From positions 60,151 to 124,150 of the forward strand of contig CARFUA010000005.1 in the NCBI GenBank assembly GCA_948976265.1: a stretch of 64,000 bases of DNA. The letters run 5' to 3'. Every line of letters starts with the position of its first letter. Position 1 is the stretch's first letter. Positions 26,723-37,588 of the stretch are shown here, piece by piece. The translations under genes were made by a program, and so were the position numbers. The stretch comes from an uncultured Clostridia bacterium. GTDB taxonomy: Bacteria > Bacillota > Clostridia > TANB77 > CAG-508. The notes under the pieces were generated by a model, which was not told the origin of the DNA, searched no databases, and saw nothing but the letters and a program-made list of their open reading frames with translations.

Positions 26723-29700
26723 TTATTTTAAATTATTTTCTCCCATTTCACACAAAATCTCCTGATTACTTCCATTTCTAATATAATCGTATTCATTTCC
26801 TTTTAGATTTGGGTTAAACATGCAAATGGATTGATATTTGCAATAATCGCAACCAGTTTTTTGTTTGTATTGATATGGTTTAATAGCAATTCTGCCTTTC
26901 AAGATTTCGCTTGCAATTTCTTTGATGATTTTTTGAACTGCCATTTGCAATCTTGCCAATTCTTCTTTGGTGGCAACACTTGATTTTTTGCTTAATTCTC
27001 CGTCTTTTCCAATATAAGCTGGAACAATATCGGAATAACCCTGTTCTAATTTATGGTCCATCATTTTGACAACATTGACATCAGCCAAAAGTAAACCTTG
27101 CATTTTAAAGCCTTTTCGGATTTCCTTTTCGATTTCTTCTTCGGATAGATTTTTCTTGGCTTTTACAATATTGTCAATCAAACCTAGATATAATACGCCA
27201 GCTGGTTCAAGATTGGATTGGCTTGTAATGGCATCTAAATAGGTAATGAGTTGAATTTGTAATCCGCTTGTAACTTGCGTTAAATCTAACTTTTTGGTTT
27301 GAGATTTATAATCAATAATTCTAACATATTGTTTATCTTTCCATTTTCCAATGTCAACGCGGTCAATTTTGCCAATTATTTCAATATTTTCGCCAGTATC
27401 CAATGTTAAATTAATTGGCTTGTAATCGCCATTATTTCCAAATTCTACTTCATGTCCGAATTGCTTCAAAATCGCTGTATTTTAAGGAATATACAATATA
27501 ATTCATGGATTGTAAAACAACTTTTTTAAGCCTTCTTGTCATCATGCGAAATTTGGCTGAGCTGGAGAATATGTAATATCTTGAAGTTTGTAGCAATTCA
27601 TCTATGATTTTGTTTACGATTTGTGTGATTTCCTCTTCTGTGATTTCTTTTAAGTTTCGTTCTTGCTCATCTAACGTTTGAAAAAATGTGTCAATCACTT
27701 CATGCATAAAAGAACCTGTGTCAATTGTGGTCATTTGAAAATTGTCATTTTCTTTTAGTTTTAGCCCATATGTCATATGAAAGGAAAACGGACATTTTCG
27801 ATAATTTTCTAATCTTGAAATCGTGGTTTTTAAATTGGTTCCATACATTCTTTGAATATTTTCCAAAGAAATTTGCTCTGCTTGATTGGTATAATTAGCA
27901 CCTGAAATTGCCTTCGAAAATGATTTTTTCTTTTCTTGATAAAAATAGCACAAAATCTCTTTCCATTTTTCTTCAATTTCGTTTCCTTCCAGATATTCTT
28001 GATAGACTTGCAACGCTTCTCCGAATGTGGCTTTTTCATTTGTGATTTCATAGGTTTTGGAAACCACATCGCTTTTTTCCGTTAGCTTTGGAAAAATTCG
28101 TTTCAATTTTTTTATCATAATGGACGGACGAATGGATTTTCCTTCTTTATCAGAAGACGAATAACTTAAAAACAATTTTTCTTCTGGAATCGTTAAAGTT
28201 CGATAAATGTTAAATTGATTTTCATAAATCGCATCTAACGAAGTTTTGGCAAGTGTGATTCCTGCTTCTGCTAGCAGAATTCGATCACGATCATTCAAAT
28301 AGCCTTCTTGCCTATTTTCTTTTGGAAACATTCCATCATTCATGCCAAGAACAAACAACACTTTGATTTGATTGCTTCTGGTTCGGTCAATATCGCCGAG
28401 CAAAACTTGGTCTTGTGTGGCTGGAATTTTGCCTAATTCAGAAGCCTGTATGCCAATTGTTAATAATTCTTTATAACGTGCAAATGTTACTTTTTCTTCG
28501 CCGAAACAAATTCACCATTTCTTCTAAAATGGCAATTAAAATTTTATAACTGGTGTTATATTCATTCGATATTTCAAGATTTTGATAGGCTTTTATTTTA
28601 GTATCTAAATGTTCGATTATTTGGTTGTCTATCAAAAATTCATAAATTGCTTGTGTTAATTCTAAAACTGTTTTGTTTTCCATAAAATTTTGTTTCAATT
28701 TTAATAATGGATTGACAATTTGTTTTCTGATGTTTTCTAACTTTTCTTGGTTTTCATTGATTGGCTCATATTGAAATTCTTGCTTATACCATTTCGTACC
28801 TCGAATTCCCCATTTTTTGCAGTAATTTTCAAGAACGCAAATGGTTTCATAATCCAAACTTAGCAAATCCATTTTGAGATAATGAAACACAGCGTCCTGT
28901 GACCAATTTTGTTCAAAAATTTCGAGTAAACTGATGATAAATTGAATTAAAATATTTTGATTTAACTCTTTTTTTTCATCCACAAAAAGCGGAATATCGT
29001 ATTTGGCAAAAATGGCTTTGGCGTCTTCTGCGTAATGTTCAATTTCATTGGTGACTATTCCTAATTCTCGATACTGATATCCACAATTTTTTACTAAATT
29101 GTAAATATTTTTTGCCACATTTTCTACTTCGGAATACGGATTATTCGCCAAAAATAATTGAATATTTTCGGTTGCTTTTTCAAATTTTTCATTGCTATGA
29201 TAGAGATTTTTTTCTAACGCTGCCAATTCCTCATTTTTAAAACGATATATCTTATTTAAAGGAACAAAATTAACTTTGCAATTTTGTTTTTTGGCTATTT
29301 CTAATATTTTTCTAGCAAACTGTCGGTTAAAATAAAAAATATCTGTTTCTTTGGTCTGGTCGGTTTTAATATCATCCAAAGTAATCATAACAGACATTTC
29401 TGCACATTTTTTCAACAGTTCTTCAACAATGCTAAATTCTTGTGGCGTAAATCCAAAAAAATCGTCAATATAAATCGCCGTGTTTTCAAATAGGTTGGAA
29501 TTTTTTATTTGTTGACCTAATTTAGTTAATTGGTCATTTTCATCTAGTAAAGCATCGGTTAGACGTTCTTCATATTTTTCGTATAAATACTGAATATCAT
29601 TTAATTTTAGGGTTGTGTATTTATCTTCTAAAGTAACATTTTTTAGCATTTCTGTTGAAATATTATGTTTTTTGAATTCAGTAAACATGTTATTTACAAT

Positions 29701-30054
29701 TTCAATATTTCTTTCAGATTTTCCCAGAAAATTTAGATTTTTCTTATTTTTGCTTAATAAATCATAAATTAGCATAGATTTCCCGACTTTGGATAAAGCA
29801 GAAGTCACTTCTCCTATTTCATTCGAAACACGATAAGCCATTCTGCTCAAAGTCAACACTTCTACATTAAATAACGATTTTCTGCCAGTAATTTCAAAAA
29901 ATCTTTTTTCACAAGTTAAATTGCTTTGTTCTGGAACAACAATAAAAATGTTCTGAAAATTATCTATTTTTTGGTCAATATCATGATACATCCATTGACT
30001 TTTTCCTGTACCACTTTTACCATAAATTAAATTCAGCTCCGTCTGTTTTTCCAT
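26723..30054 (-). CDS. addB: AddB helicase-nuclease subunit, two CGG frameshift sites
   Basis: AddB of the AddAB double-strand-break repair complex. Three frames join into about 1109 residues (family about 1150). The N-terminal part has the P-loop-like GKSGTGKSQ. Join 1 at CGG 28503-28501 gives NLF-G-EEKVTFARYKELL and continues to DQVLLGDIDRTRSN. Join 2 at CGG 27458-27456 gives FEAI-G-HEVEFGN. The C-terminal RecB-like nuclease (IDRVD, RIIDYKS) and iron-sulfur cysteines (GCDYCKYQSIC) follow. Start 30054 chosen for AGGGGAA upstream. addA, normally next, is absent here. Confidence 0.85.
27456..27458 (-). other. CGG +1 frameshift site 6 (addB, C-terminal)
   Basis: Context ATT CGG ACA T. The zero-frame ends two codons later (TGA); skipping C opens the nuclease domain. 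Confidence 0.8.
28501..28503 (-). other. CGG +1 frameshift site 7 (addB, central)
   Basis: Context TTT CGG CGA A. The only site where the +1 codon is GGC rather than GGA. Confidence 0.8.
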
Positions 30055-30067
30055 TTTCGTTCCCCTT

Positions 30068-31264
30068 TTATTTTTCATAATTTTTAGTGCTTAATGTTGG
30101 ATATCTAAAATTTGCATCGCCAACAATATTGCCATCTTCTGTATGATTGGTAAAAAATTCATCTGAGCCTTTCAAATAATATTTATATTTTACACTCTTA
30201 CTAATCGTCCCTCTTCCCACAATAACTGGGTCATCCCAAGTAACGTCTACTGCATACCAATTTCCATTTAGTAAAACATAATTCCAAGCATGATTTTCTG
30301 TTTCTCCACTACTATTAATCGCAACTCCACAAGCAATCAAACAAGGAACGCCTAAGTCATCCATCAAATATTTAAAACTGCGAGCATAGCCTTCACATAC
30401 TGTAGAATGGTTTACCATTGCGCCATATAAATTGTAAATATTATCTTTGGTTAATGTACCTTCATATTCTAATTGGTCCACTAAATAATCATGAACACCT
30501 TTTATTTGTTTTTCAAGGTTTCCATTTAATCCCGACTTGATTTTTTGTTTCTCTGCTTCTACACGTGCAATTGCTTGATTGACATCAGCTTCATTTGCAA
30601 AAGATGGATTTAAATAACTTTGCCCTTGACTACTTCCAATCTCTACTTCATAGGTCGTAATCCAAAGTTTGGTTGTAATTTTGGTTAATAAATAAATTTT
30701 AGAAACATCTAAATAAAATAAATCTGGATGGTCAAAATTTAAAGCATTAATCGCTAATTGGAATGATTCATTCAGAATCTGTTCTCCATTTTGCTCGTGT
30801 AATAAATCATTGAAAGTTTTCCCAAATTGAATGTTATATGTGCCAGATTTCATATTTTCTAAATTTTTTTCTAATTCTTCATAAATTAGTTTGGCATAAT
30901 GATCCAATTGGTGATAATATAAAAATCCTTCATTTTGCATATAATGGTTGGTAGAAGCTTGGGTTGCTGAAGTATAAGTGTTCAATTGGGATACATCAAA
31001 TTGCGTATTGCTCGCCTCTTCTGTTTCATTTTCAAATTCAATTCTCGTTTTTTGGGAGTCGTTTTGTAATTCATCTTTCTCTGTTTTTGCTACTTGAGTA
31101 GCATCTCCAGAATGTTTTGAAAGCCAAGTTGAAACACTATATTCTTCTGGTACTTCAATTAGCTCTAAAATATCTAAACAAGCATACACTGTTATTGCAA
31201 AAATAATACAAATTAATAAATAGGCTACTAAATGTAAAAAACCATCTTGCTTTTTCAGTTTCAT
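30068..31264 (-). CDS. Membrane-anchored transglutaminase-like protein
   Basis: 398 residues. N-terminal membrane helix (about 10-32), polar linker, then a transglutaminase-like domain (about 240-345) with the complete Cys-His-Asp set: HSTVCEGYARSF, ENHAWNYV and VDVTWDDP. Such extracellular domains in Firmicutes act as proteases or crosslinkers at the cell surface; the substrate is unknown. It lies in an ogg-transglutaminase-addB transcript (57 nt and 13 nt gaps). Confidence 0.8.
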   Translation of the reverse strand: MKLKKQDGFLHLVAYLLICIIFAITVYACLDILELIEVPEEYSVSTWLSKHSGDATQVAKTEKDELQNDSQKTRIEFENETEEASNTQFDVSQLNTYTSATQASTNHYMQNEGFLYYHQLDHYAKLIYEELEKNLENMKSGTYNIQFGKTFNDLLHEQNGEQILNESFQLAINALNFDHPDLFYLDVSKIYLLTKITTKLWITTYEVEIGSSQGQSYLNPSFANEADVNQAIARVEAEKQKIKSGLNGNLEKQIKGVHDYLVDQLEYEGTLTKDNIYNLYGAMVNHSTVCEGYARSFKYLMDDLGVPCLIACGVAINSSGETENHAWNYVLLNGNWYAVDVTWDDPVIVGRGTISKSVKYKYYLKGSDEFFTNHTEDGNIVGDANFRYPTLSTKNYEK

Positions 31265-31321
31265 TCTTTATCCCCCTTTCGCTTTCTTTGCCGAATAGAA
31301 AGCAAAATTTTCTACTGATTT

Positions 31322-32188
31322 TTATGATGTTTCACGTTTCCAATAAAATAAATATTGCTGCGCCAAACCTGCCATTCCTTGAAATTTTTCGCTGGCTAAC
31401 TGATTTACTATTTTCGGCTTAACTTTTTCTTCATTTTCCTGATGAAGATACAATTCATTCATCACTCTTCTCACCCATACATCCATTGGAAAAACGTCAA
31501 ATCTTTTTAAAGCAAACAGTAAAATGCAATCTGCAACTTTTGGTCCAACGCCCTCTAATTTCAATAATTCTTGACGCATTTGTTCCGTAGAATCCAACCT
31601 TTCGATTTGTTGTAGATTGACTTCTTTTTCTAAAATCATTTTTGTGGTATGGAAAACTCTTTTATCACGAAATCCTAGACCGCAACGTCGTAAATCTTCT
31701 TGGGTTGCTTTGGCTAGTTCTTTTGGTGTTGGAAATAAATAATACTCTTTTCCTTCAAATTCCAGTTTAGCACCATATTCCTTTGAAATTCTTTCAATGA
31801 TTTTTTTGATTCTTGGTATATTATTATTCGCCGATATAATAAAAGAAATGATGCATTCCCACAAATCTTGCTGTAAAATTCGAATTCCTTTTCCAAAATT
31901 GGTGCTAGTTTTCATAAAATCGTCAATTTGAGAAAGACTTTGCTTGATGTGTTCATAGTCATTGTTTAAATCAAAATACCTTGTTACAATTGATTTTAAA
32001 TCCTCACTACAAATTCCACAAAATCGAATTTCTTCGCCTTGTTGTTTTACTTGAATCACACCTTGTTTCACAACCCCTATATAACTTCCATCTTTCTGCT
32101 GATTCCAACGAAAACACTGCCCGCATTCAAAAATATGTTTTACCTCAAATGATTTTTGCTTCTCTAAAATATATTCTTGTTTTTTCAT
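31322..32188 (-). CDS. 8-oxoguanine DNA glycosylase (OGG1-type)
   Basis: 288 residues. N-terminal domain with FECGQCFRWN (about 20-29) as in OGG1-type enzymes; HhH motif LEGVGPKVADCILLFAL (about 213-229), containing the catalytic Lys; and the catalytic Asp in FPMDVWVRRVM (about 233-243). Removes oxidised purines and nicks the backbone. First gene of the transcript with the transglutaminase-like protein and addB; promoter at 32211-32240. Confidence 0.88.
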   Translation of the reverse strand: MKKQEYILEKQKSFEVKHIFECGQCFRWNQQKDGSYIGVVKQGVIQVKQQGEEIRFCGICSEDLKSIVTRYFDLNNDYEHIKQSLSQIDDFMKTSTNFGKGIRILQQDLWECIISFIISANNNIPRIKKIIERISKEYGAKLEFEGKEYYLFPTPKELAKATQEDLRRCGLGFRDKRVFHTTKMILEKEVNLQQIERLDSTEQMRQELLKLEGVGPKVADCILLFALKRFDVFPMDVWVRRVMNELYLHQENEEKVKPKIVNQLASEKFQGMAGLAQQYLFYWKRETS

Positions 32189-32210
32189 TTTACTACACTA
32201 CCTTTATCCT

Positions 32211-32240
32211 ATTATAACATAAGACTCGTGTTTTTATCAA
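32211..32240 (-). promoter_or_regulatory. Promoter of the OGG-type glycosylase operon
   Basis: Minus strand: TTGATA (32240-32235), 18-nt spacer, TATAAT (32216-32211), 23 nt before the ATG. Confidence 0.55.
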
Positions 32241-32265
32241 TGATAATCAAAGATTTTTTCATCTA

Positions 32266-32291
32266 GCAAAAAAGCACGGTTTTTTCCGTGC
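32266..32291 (-). terminator. Terminator of the type IV pilus operon
   Basis: Stem GCACGG/CCGTGC (32291-32286 with 32279-32274) with a 6-nt loop and T run on the minus strand, 14 nt after the pilC stop. Confidence 0.8.
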
Positions 32292-32304
32292 CTCTTCCTT
32301 TCTT

Positions 32305-33657
32305 TTACATAAGGTGTTCGTATGCTGAAAACAAGAATCCTCCCATGTAGATTTGAATACATGGCACTAAAACTACCAATACGAAGAAAATCAACACAAC
32401 ACCTACTACACCATAAGATACCTCTGGCAATATTTTGACAATTTTCTCCAAGGCGTTGTCAATATCAATATCCATATATTCTACCAATTTTTCCATCATT
32501 TCTGAAAGGTCTGTTTGCATACCAATTTTCAACATCTCAATTGTCATTGGGTTGGAAAAACTAGCATTCTCAAATGGTTCAATCCAGGAACGTCCTTCGT
32601 AAATATTATTAATCGCCATATCGACCATCGAGAGCATAATATTGTTCTTAATAACATTCTTACTAACATCTAGCGCTTCTTGAATTCGGATACCATTTTG
32701 TAAGTTTAGTAATAGATTTTTAAGTAATCTTGAAAAATCTATTAAGTAAATTAATCCGCCAAATATTGGCATAGTATATTTGAATTCATCAAATTTATAT
32801 TTTCCTGTTGGGGTTTTAATATAAAAATAAATTCCTGCTATCACTGCCACAATCGCCAATACAATTAGTTGCCAATAATTCATCATAGAATCTACAACAC
32901 CAGCAAACCACAATGTAATTCCTGGCAATTGGTCTTTCGTACCAATTGATTCAAAAATGTCTTGAATAACTGGCACTCCTACAATAACGCATACAAATAG
33001 CATAATTAAAATACCAACAAACATTCCAATATTAGGCAATAAAATTCTTTTTATTTTGGTTCGCAAAGCTTCACTTTCATCCAAATATTTAATTGCCTGT
33101 TTTAGTGATAATTCTAGCGAACCAGAAAGTTCACCGACTTTTATCATGTTTATATAAATATATGGAAATACTTCTGAATAATATTCCAATGTTGTATGCA
33201 TAAATTCACCAGATTCCACACCATACAAAACATCTTCCAAAATTAGTTTTAGCTTTGGATTTTCGGTTGCATCAATAACAGTACTTAGCGCATGCACATT
33301 GTTGAAATTTGCTTTTTTCAAAAGATAAAAATTTTGTGTAAAAATCCTAATATCTCTTGAAGTAATTTTGGTTACACCCATCATTTTTGTAATTAATTTT
33401 TCGCGGATAGACTTCCTTTTGGTTGTGTTTTCCTGTAATCTCTTCTTTCCAATCTGTTTTAATTGATTATTAACTCTTCGATAATTTCTCGGTTGCTTTT
33501 TGACTTTTTTAGCCTTCCTCAAAGAGGGAACAACACTAATGGGAACTAAATCATTTTTCTTTAGCCTTCGTACACAATCAATTTTATTGGCATCGGTTAT
33601 TTTATTTTTTACAATTTGTCCTTGTCTTGTCATTGCTTTATACATATAAGTTGGCAT
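32305..33657 (-). CDS. pilC: Type IV pilus inner-membrane platform protein PilC
   Basis: 450 residues, of the GspF/PilC family. Starts with the typical YMYKAMTRQGQ; two cytoplasmic helical domains (about 100-200 and 310-400), and three membrane segments (about 208-232, 255-280, 415-440). The conserved SGEFMHTTLEYYSEVFP and VGELSGSLE motifs are clear. It couples the ATPases PilB and PilT to pilin polymerisation. Last gene of the pilus operon. Confidence 0.9.
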   Translation of the reverse strand: MPTYMYKAMTRQGQIVKNKITDANKIDCVRRLKKNDLVPISVVPSLRKAKKVKKQPRNYRRVNNQLKQIGKKRLQENTTKRKSIREKLITKMMGVTKITSRDIRIFTQNFYLLKKANFNNVHALSTVIDATENPKLKLILEDVLYGVESGEFMHTTLEYYSEVFPYIYINMIKVGELSGSLELSLKQAIKYLDESEALRTKIKRILLPNIGMFVGILIMLFVCVIVGVPVIQDIFESIGTKDQLPGITLWFAGVVDSMMNYWQLIVLAIVAVIAGIYFYIKTPTGKYKFDEFKYTMPIFGGLIYLIDFSRLLKNLLLNLQNGIRIQEALDVSKNVIKNNIMLSMVDMAINNIYEGRSWIEPFENASFSNPMTIEMLKIGMQTDLSEMMEKLVEYMDIDIDNALEKIVKILPEVSYGVVGVVLIFFVLVVLVPCIQIYMGGFLFSAYEHLM

Positions 33658-33704
33658 TTGTACTTCCTCCGTTTTAAAATTTACAGTTTTATCTTGCGCC
33701 TAAA

Positions 33705-34827
33705 TTAATGTTTTTTTCTCAAATTCAACTGCATAATCATACGATTTAATGTCTCGTAATTTTTCTCTTCTACTTGCGTTTTAATTTGTTCTAAGGATAA
33801 TTTTCCTTCTACATACAATTTGGCAAGAGAATAAATCAAAGCAACACATCCTTTGTCTGAATTTCCCTGAATGGCATCTTCAATTTCTGAAACACTAAAT
33901 TTCTCTTTTCGAATACAAGCTGCAATTACATTATCAACCACCATAACTTCTGGAACCAATATTAATTCCCCTGTCTCTTGTGATTTCAACAATCTTTGTG
34001 AAACAACAAGTTTTAATAAAGCAGAAATTAGATTTTTAACATTCGTTTGGTCACGAATTTCATAAAAGTTAATCATTCTGTCAATGGTTTCGGCACAAGA
34101 CCTAGTATGAAGTGTTCCGAATCACTAAATGACCAGATTCTACCATGTCGATTGCTGCTTCCATAGTTTCTTTATCACGAATCTCTCCAATTACTAGAAT
34201 ATCGCAATCCTCTCTTAGCGAGTTTTTTACACCATCAATAAACGTTTCAACATCTTTTCCTTTTCCGACTTCTTTTTGAACAATCATCGACCTTTTACTT
34301 TTATGTCTATATTCTACTGGATTTTCTAAAGTTAATATTTTTTTATTTAGATTTTGATTAATATCATCAATCAAGCAATTTAGCGTTGTGGTTTTTCCAG
34401 AGTTTGTTTTACCAGTTACCAATATTAAACCTTGTGGCTGACGCGTCATTGTTCGAACAACTTCTGGTACGCCCAAAGTTTCAAAAGATGGTAAATCCTC
34501 TTTGATAATACGCATCGTAAACAATGGAATGTCATCTGCAAATGAACAATTCACCCTTAAACGAATGTTGTCATATACAAGCGATGTATCCAATCTTCTT
34601 GTCTTCGTATATTCTTCATTTTTCCCAACATTTCCTTTTACGATATAATCATAAATATCATATAATTGAGCCTCATCTAATATATCAAATTCTTTTAATT
34701 CCACCAAGTTTCTTTTGATTCTCAAAATCGGTTTCAAACCATTGATTAAATGAATATCGGATGCATCTTTTTCGATGGCTTGTTTCATTATATTTTCTAT
34801 TAATATCATTTGATATTCCTCCTTCAC
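33705..34827 (-). CDS. pilT: Pilus retraction ATPase PilT, with a CGG frameshift site
   Basis: 373 residues when read with a +1 shift at CGG 34119-34117 (codon 237). The first frame has Walker A VTGKTNSGKTTTL, the Asp box and Walker B-region ILVIGEIRDKETMEAA, then ESGHLVI. Skipping C gives GTLHTRSCAETIDRM, exactly the conserved His-box region of PilT, and then the C-terminal domain with VSQRLL. Zero-frame translation stops at 34102 and lacks that half. It drives pilus retraction (twitching). Start 1 nt after pilB. Confidence 0.88.
34117..34119 (-). other. CGG +1 frameshift site 8 (pilT)
   Basis: Context ATT CGG AAC A. Skipping C gives HLVI-G-TLHT, a conserved PilT segment. Confidence 0.85.
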
Positions 34828-34828
34828 T

Positions 34829-36451
34829 TTAGTATAATGCTAATCTATTATTTACTTCTTCAATCGTTGTAATGCCGTCAAGAACTTTTTGAAAAGCGTC
34901 AATTACCAATGGTCTATAACCTTGTTCCAAAGCTAATTCTCTAATTTTTAAACTTGAACTACCTGTTACAATTAAATCTTTTATTTCATCCGTCAACTCT
35001 AAAATCTCAAATACCGCAATTCTGTCAAGATAACCAGTATGGTTACATTCTTTGCAGCCTTTTGTATCATAAGTATGCTTATTGGTAAAATCAAATTGTA
35101 CGTGATAACGTTCTCCAAATTTGTTCATAATTTCTTTTTCCTGCTCCGAAAAAGCTCTTTTTACAGCACAATGCGGACACACTCTTCGAACCAATCTTTG
35201 AGAAACTGCTGTTGCCAATGTACTTGAAATATCATAATCTGAAATTCCCATTTTTCGCAAACGCGTAATAACTTCTATGGCATTAATCGTATGAATCGTT
35301 GATAACACATAATGACCTGTTTGACCTGCCTGAATAGCAATTTCTGCTGATTCTGCATCACGCACTTCACCAAGTAAAATAATATCTGGGTCATTTCTCA
35401 AAATCGACCTTAAAACTGTTGCAAATGTTGATTTTTCATCAATTTCAATTTGATTGATTCCTGGTACTCTAATTTCAACAGGGTCCTCAACCGTCGTAAT
35501 GTTAATTTCAGGACGATTCAAATAATCCAAAATGCTATATAAAGTCGTTGTCTTTCCTTGTCCCGTTGGAGCCGCTATAATTGTAATACTGTTTCGTTTA
35601 TCAAAACATTTTTTTAATACTTTTTCATCGGCTGGAAATCCCAAATCAAATACACTTCGAATTCCTTCATCTTTTTTCAATAATCGCAAACAAAACTTTT
35701 CGCCATCCACTGTTCTTTGTGAAGCAACACGAATATTATAATTATTATATGTATTAATCGCACCATCTTGCGCTTCTTGTTTTTCTTGATGCATATTCGA
35801 AATTGCTTTTAAACGACCGATTAATTGTACTTGTTTGGCTTTTTCAATATTAGCAACGGTAACCAATTCACCATCAATTCTAAATCTAACACGAACTGAC
35901 TTTGCAAGTGGTTCAATATGTATATCACTGGCTCTTTTTTCCATAGCTGAACGAATAATTGTATCCACCAATTTTGTAATATCGGAAGAGCTTAAAATCA
36001 TCGATTTTTCTTTGCCTTCCATGGATTGTATTACATTTTCAATGTTGGTATCAAACGTTAAAAATTTCTCCATAACAAAATCATATTTTAACAAATACGA
36101 TCTGACTTGTTCAATCGCTTTAATATTTGAAGTATCTGCAAAACAAACTTTGGCTCTTTTGCCAATCACTTCAAATAATACTGCTTTACAAGCTCTGCAA
36201 ACATTTAATGGTAAATATTCATTATTTTTCACCTTTACATCATCAGGATTTAATACAATTACATTTTCCCCTAATATTTCTCCCATTGCTTCCATCAATT
36301 GCTTTTGTGGACATAAACTTAATATGTTTAAAATATCGCCTAATTTCTTTTCTGGATGTTGCTTTTGATATTCAATCGCTGTTTCAATATCACTTTCTTT
36401 TACAATTCCTCTTTTTACTAGTTCTACACCAATTGGTTTTTTTCCAATCAT
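34829..36451 (-). CDS. pilB: Type IV pilus assembly ATPase PilB
   Basis: 540 residues. N-terminal MshEN-type domain (1-150), then the GspE/PilB ATPase: Walker A APTGQGKTTTLY (about 291-302), Asp box TVEDPVE, Walker B ILLGEVRDAESAEIA, and a zinc-binding tetracysteine (CPHCAVKR and CKECNHTGY) found in PilB but not PilT. Powers pilus extension. Start 36451 preferred (AAAGGAG upstream); the in-frame ATG at 36490 lacks a ribosome site. Confidence 0.92.
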   Translation of the reverse strand: MIGKKPIGVELVKRGIVKESDIETAIEYQKQHPEKKLGDILNILSLCPQKQLMEAMGEILGENVIVLNPDDVKVKNNEYLPLNVCRACKAVLFEVIGKRAKVCFADTSNIKAIEQVRSYLLKYDFVMEKFLTFDTNIENVIQSMEGKEKSMILSSSDITKLVDTIIRSAMEKRASDIHIEPLAKSVRVRFRIDGELVTVANIEKAKQVQLIGRLKAISNMHQEKQEAQDGAINTYNNYNIRVASQRTVDGEKFCLRLLKKDEGIRSVFDLGFPADEKVLKKCFDKRNSITIIAAPTGQGKTTTLYSILDYLNRPEINITTVEDPVEIRVPGINQIEIDEKSTFATVLRSILRNDPDIILLGEVRDAESAEIAIQAGQTGHYVLSTIHTINAIEVITRLRKMGISDYDISSTLATAVSQRLVRRVCPHCAVKRAFSEQEKEIMNKFGERYHVQFDFTNKHTYDTKGCKECNHTGYLDRIAVFEILELTDEIKDLIVTGSSSLKIRELALEQGYRPLVIDAFQKVLDGITTIEEVNNRLALY

Positions 36452-36544
36452 GACTTTTCGTTCTCCTTTCTCTTTTGTTGTTATTTTCATTATACAATAT
36501 TTTTGTCTTAAAATAAATAGCTTTTGCGTAATTACCAGTAATTA

Positions 36545-37576
36545 CTAGTATTCTAGCATTGGTCCATATTGTGATTGATTAAGAGAATACGCAAGTGTTT
36601 GCTTTTGCGAATCAGACAATTCAGCATATCGGCACCATTTTCCTGCTAATCCTTCTTCAAAATCGATTTTATCTGACCAATGTTTATGATTGTCAATATA
36701 GTTGTAAAATAAATTGGTTTGGGTCGCATTTTGAGAATTCAAAATGGCATAATCTGTGGTCTTATATTTGAAATACGTATTGCCAAATAATTCTCCGCCT
36801 TCCTCTACTCCAAATCGCGGAATCCAAACATAAGAATTTTCGCCAGTCACCATTTCAGGCGTAATATGTTCTACTTCCTCTGGATTTAATACCAAAGCAC
36901 GTGCCCATTGCTTATTTGCATAACTATACCACAAAGAATCCGTATCTGTAACGACTTGATAGGCTTCCAAAGCTGTGTCATATTGAATGGGGCAAATAAT
37001 TTTTATGTCATAAGCATCTTTTGAGTTTTGAGTATATAATTCCCAATTTTCTGTTGTCATTTGAGAAATGTAAATTGGCTCAAATTTAGGCGAATTGCAT
37101 TCTCTCACAACTTCCCTTGTTAGCACTTTACTAAAATCTATCTTTTGCTCTTGTCCATCAACTTTATATTTTACTGTAATCGTTGCTTTTTTTACCACAT
37201 CATATTCGCCAGCATCCTCTAACGCGATTTCAACAGTATATCCTTTTGGAATCGATGTTTTGAAAGCTTTGATTCCTCTTTTTCCTGAAATTACAAATCT
37301 ATTATCTGTTTGTTCTGCCTGTTTTTCTTGTACTAAATCTTGTAACTGTTTGGCAATTTCATCATAATAAATTTGAGAAAGATTCTCAATAATATTGGTT
37401 GCAATTCTCGTTGCCCCACCTTTTCGATTGACTTCGCGAGAACCAATGACTAGATTCACATATATCATTGCTATTACACCAATTGCTGTCAAAATAATCA
37501 ATAAGGCAATGGCAACATCTGCTCCAGTAATTCCTTTTTGGCTATTCAATTTCTTAACAAGTTGTTTTTTATTCAT
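36545..37576 (-). CDS. Large pilin-like protein with prepilin signal
   Basis: 343 residues. Class III-like prepilin leader QKG followed by a hydrophobic helix (ITGADVAIALLIILTAIGVI, about 15-34), the cleavage and assembly signal of type IV prepilins. The large C-terminal domain (about 180-343) with YVWIPRFGVEEGG is a common feature of big clostridial pilin-like proteins and could be a tip adhesin or minor pilin. It sits between pilB and the prepilin peptidase. Confidence 0.7.
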   Translation of the reverse strand: MNKKQLVKKLNSQKGITGADVAIALLIILTAIGVIAMIYVNLVIGSREVNRKGGATRIATNIIENLSQIYYDEIAKQLQDLVQEKQAEQTDNRFVISGKRGIKAFKTSIPKGYTVEIALEDAGEYDVVKKATITVKYKVDGQEQKIDFSKVLTREVVRECNSPKFEPIYISQMTTENWELYTQNSKDAYDIKIICPIQYDTALEAYQVVTDTDSLWYSYANKQWARALVLNPEEVEHITPEMVTGENSYVWIPRFGVEEGGELFGNTYFKYKTTDYAILNSQNATQTNLFYNYIDNHKHWSDKIDFEEGLAGKWCRYAELSDSQKQTLAYSLNQSQYGPMLEY

Positions 37577-37588
37577 TTTTCAAATCCT

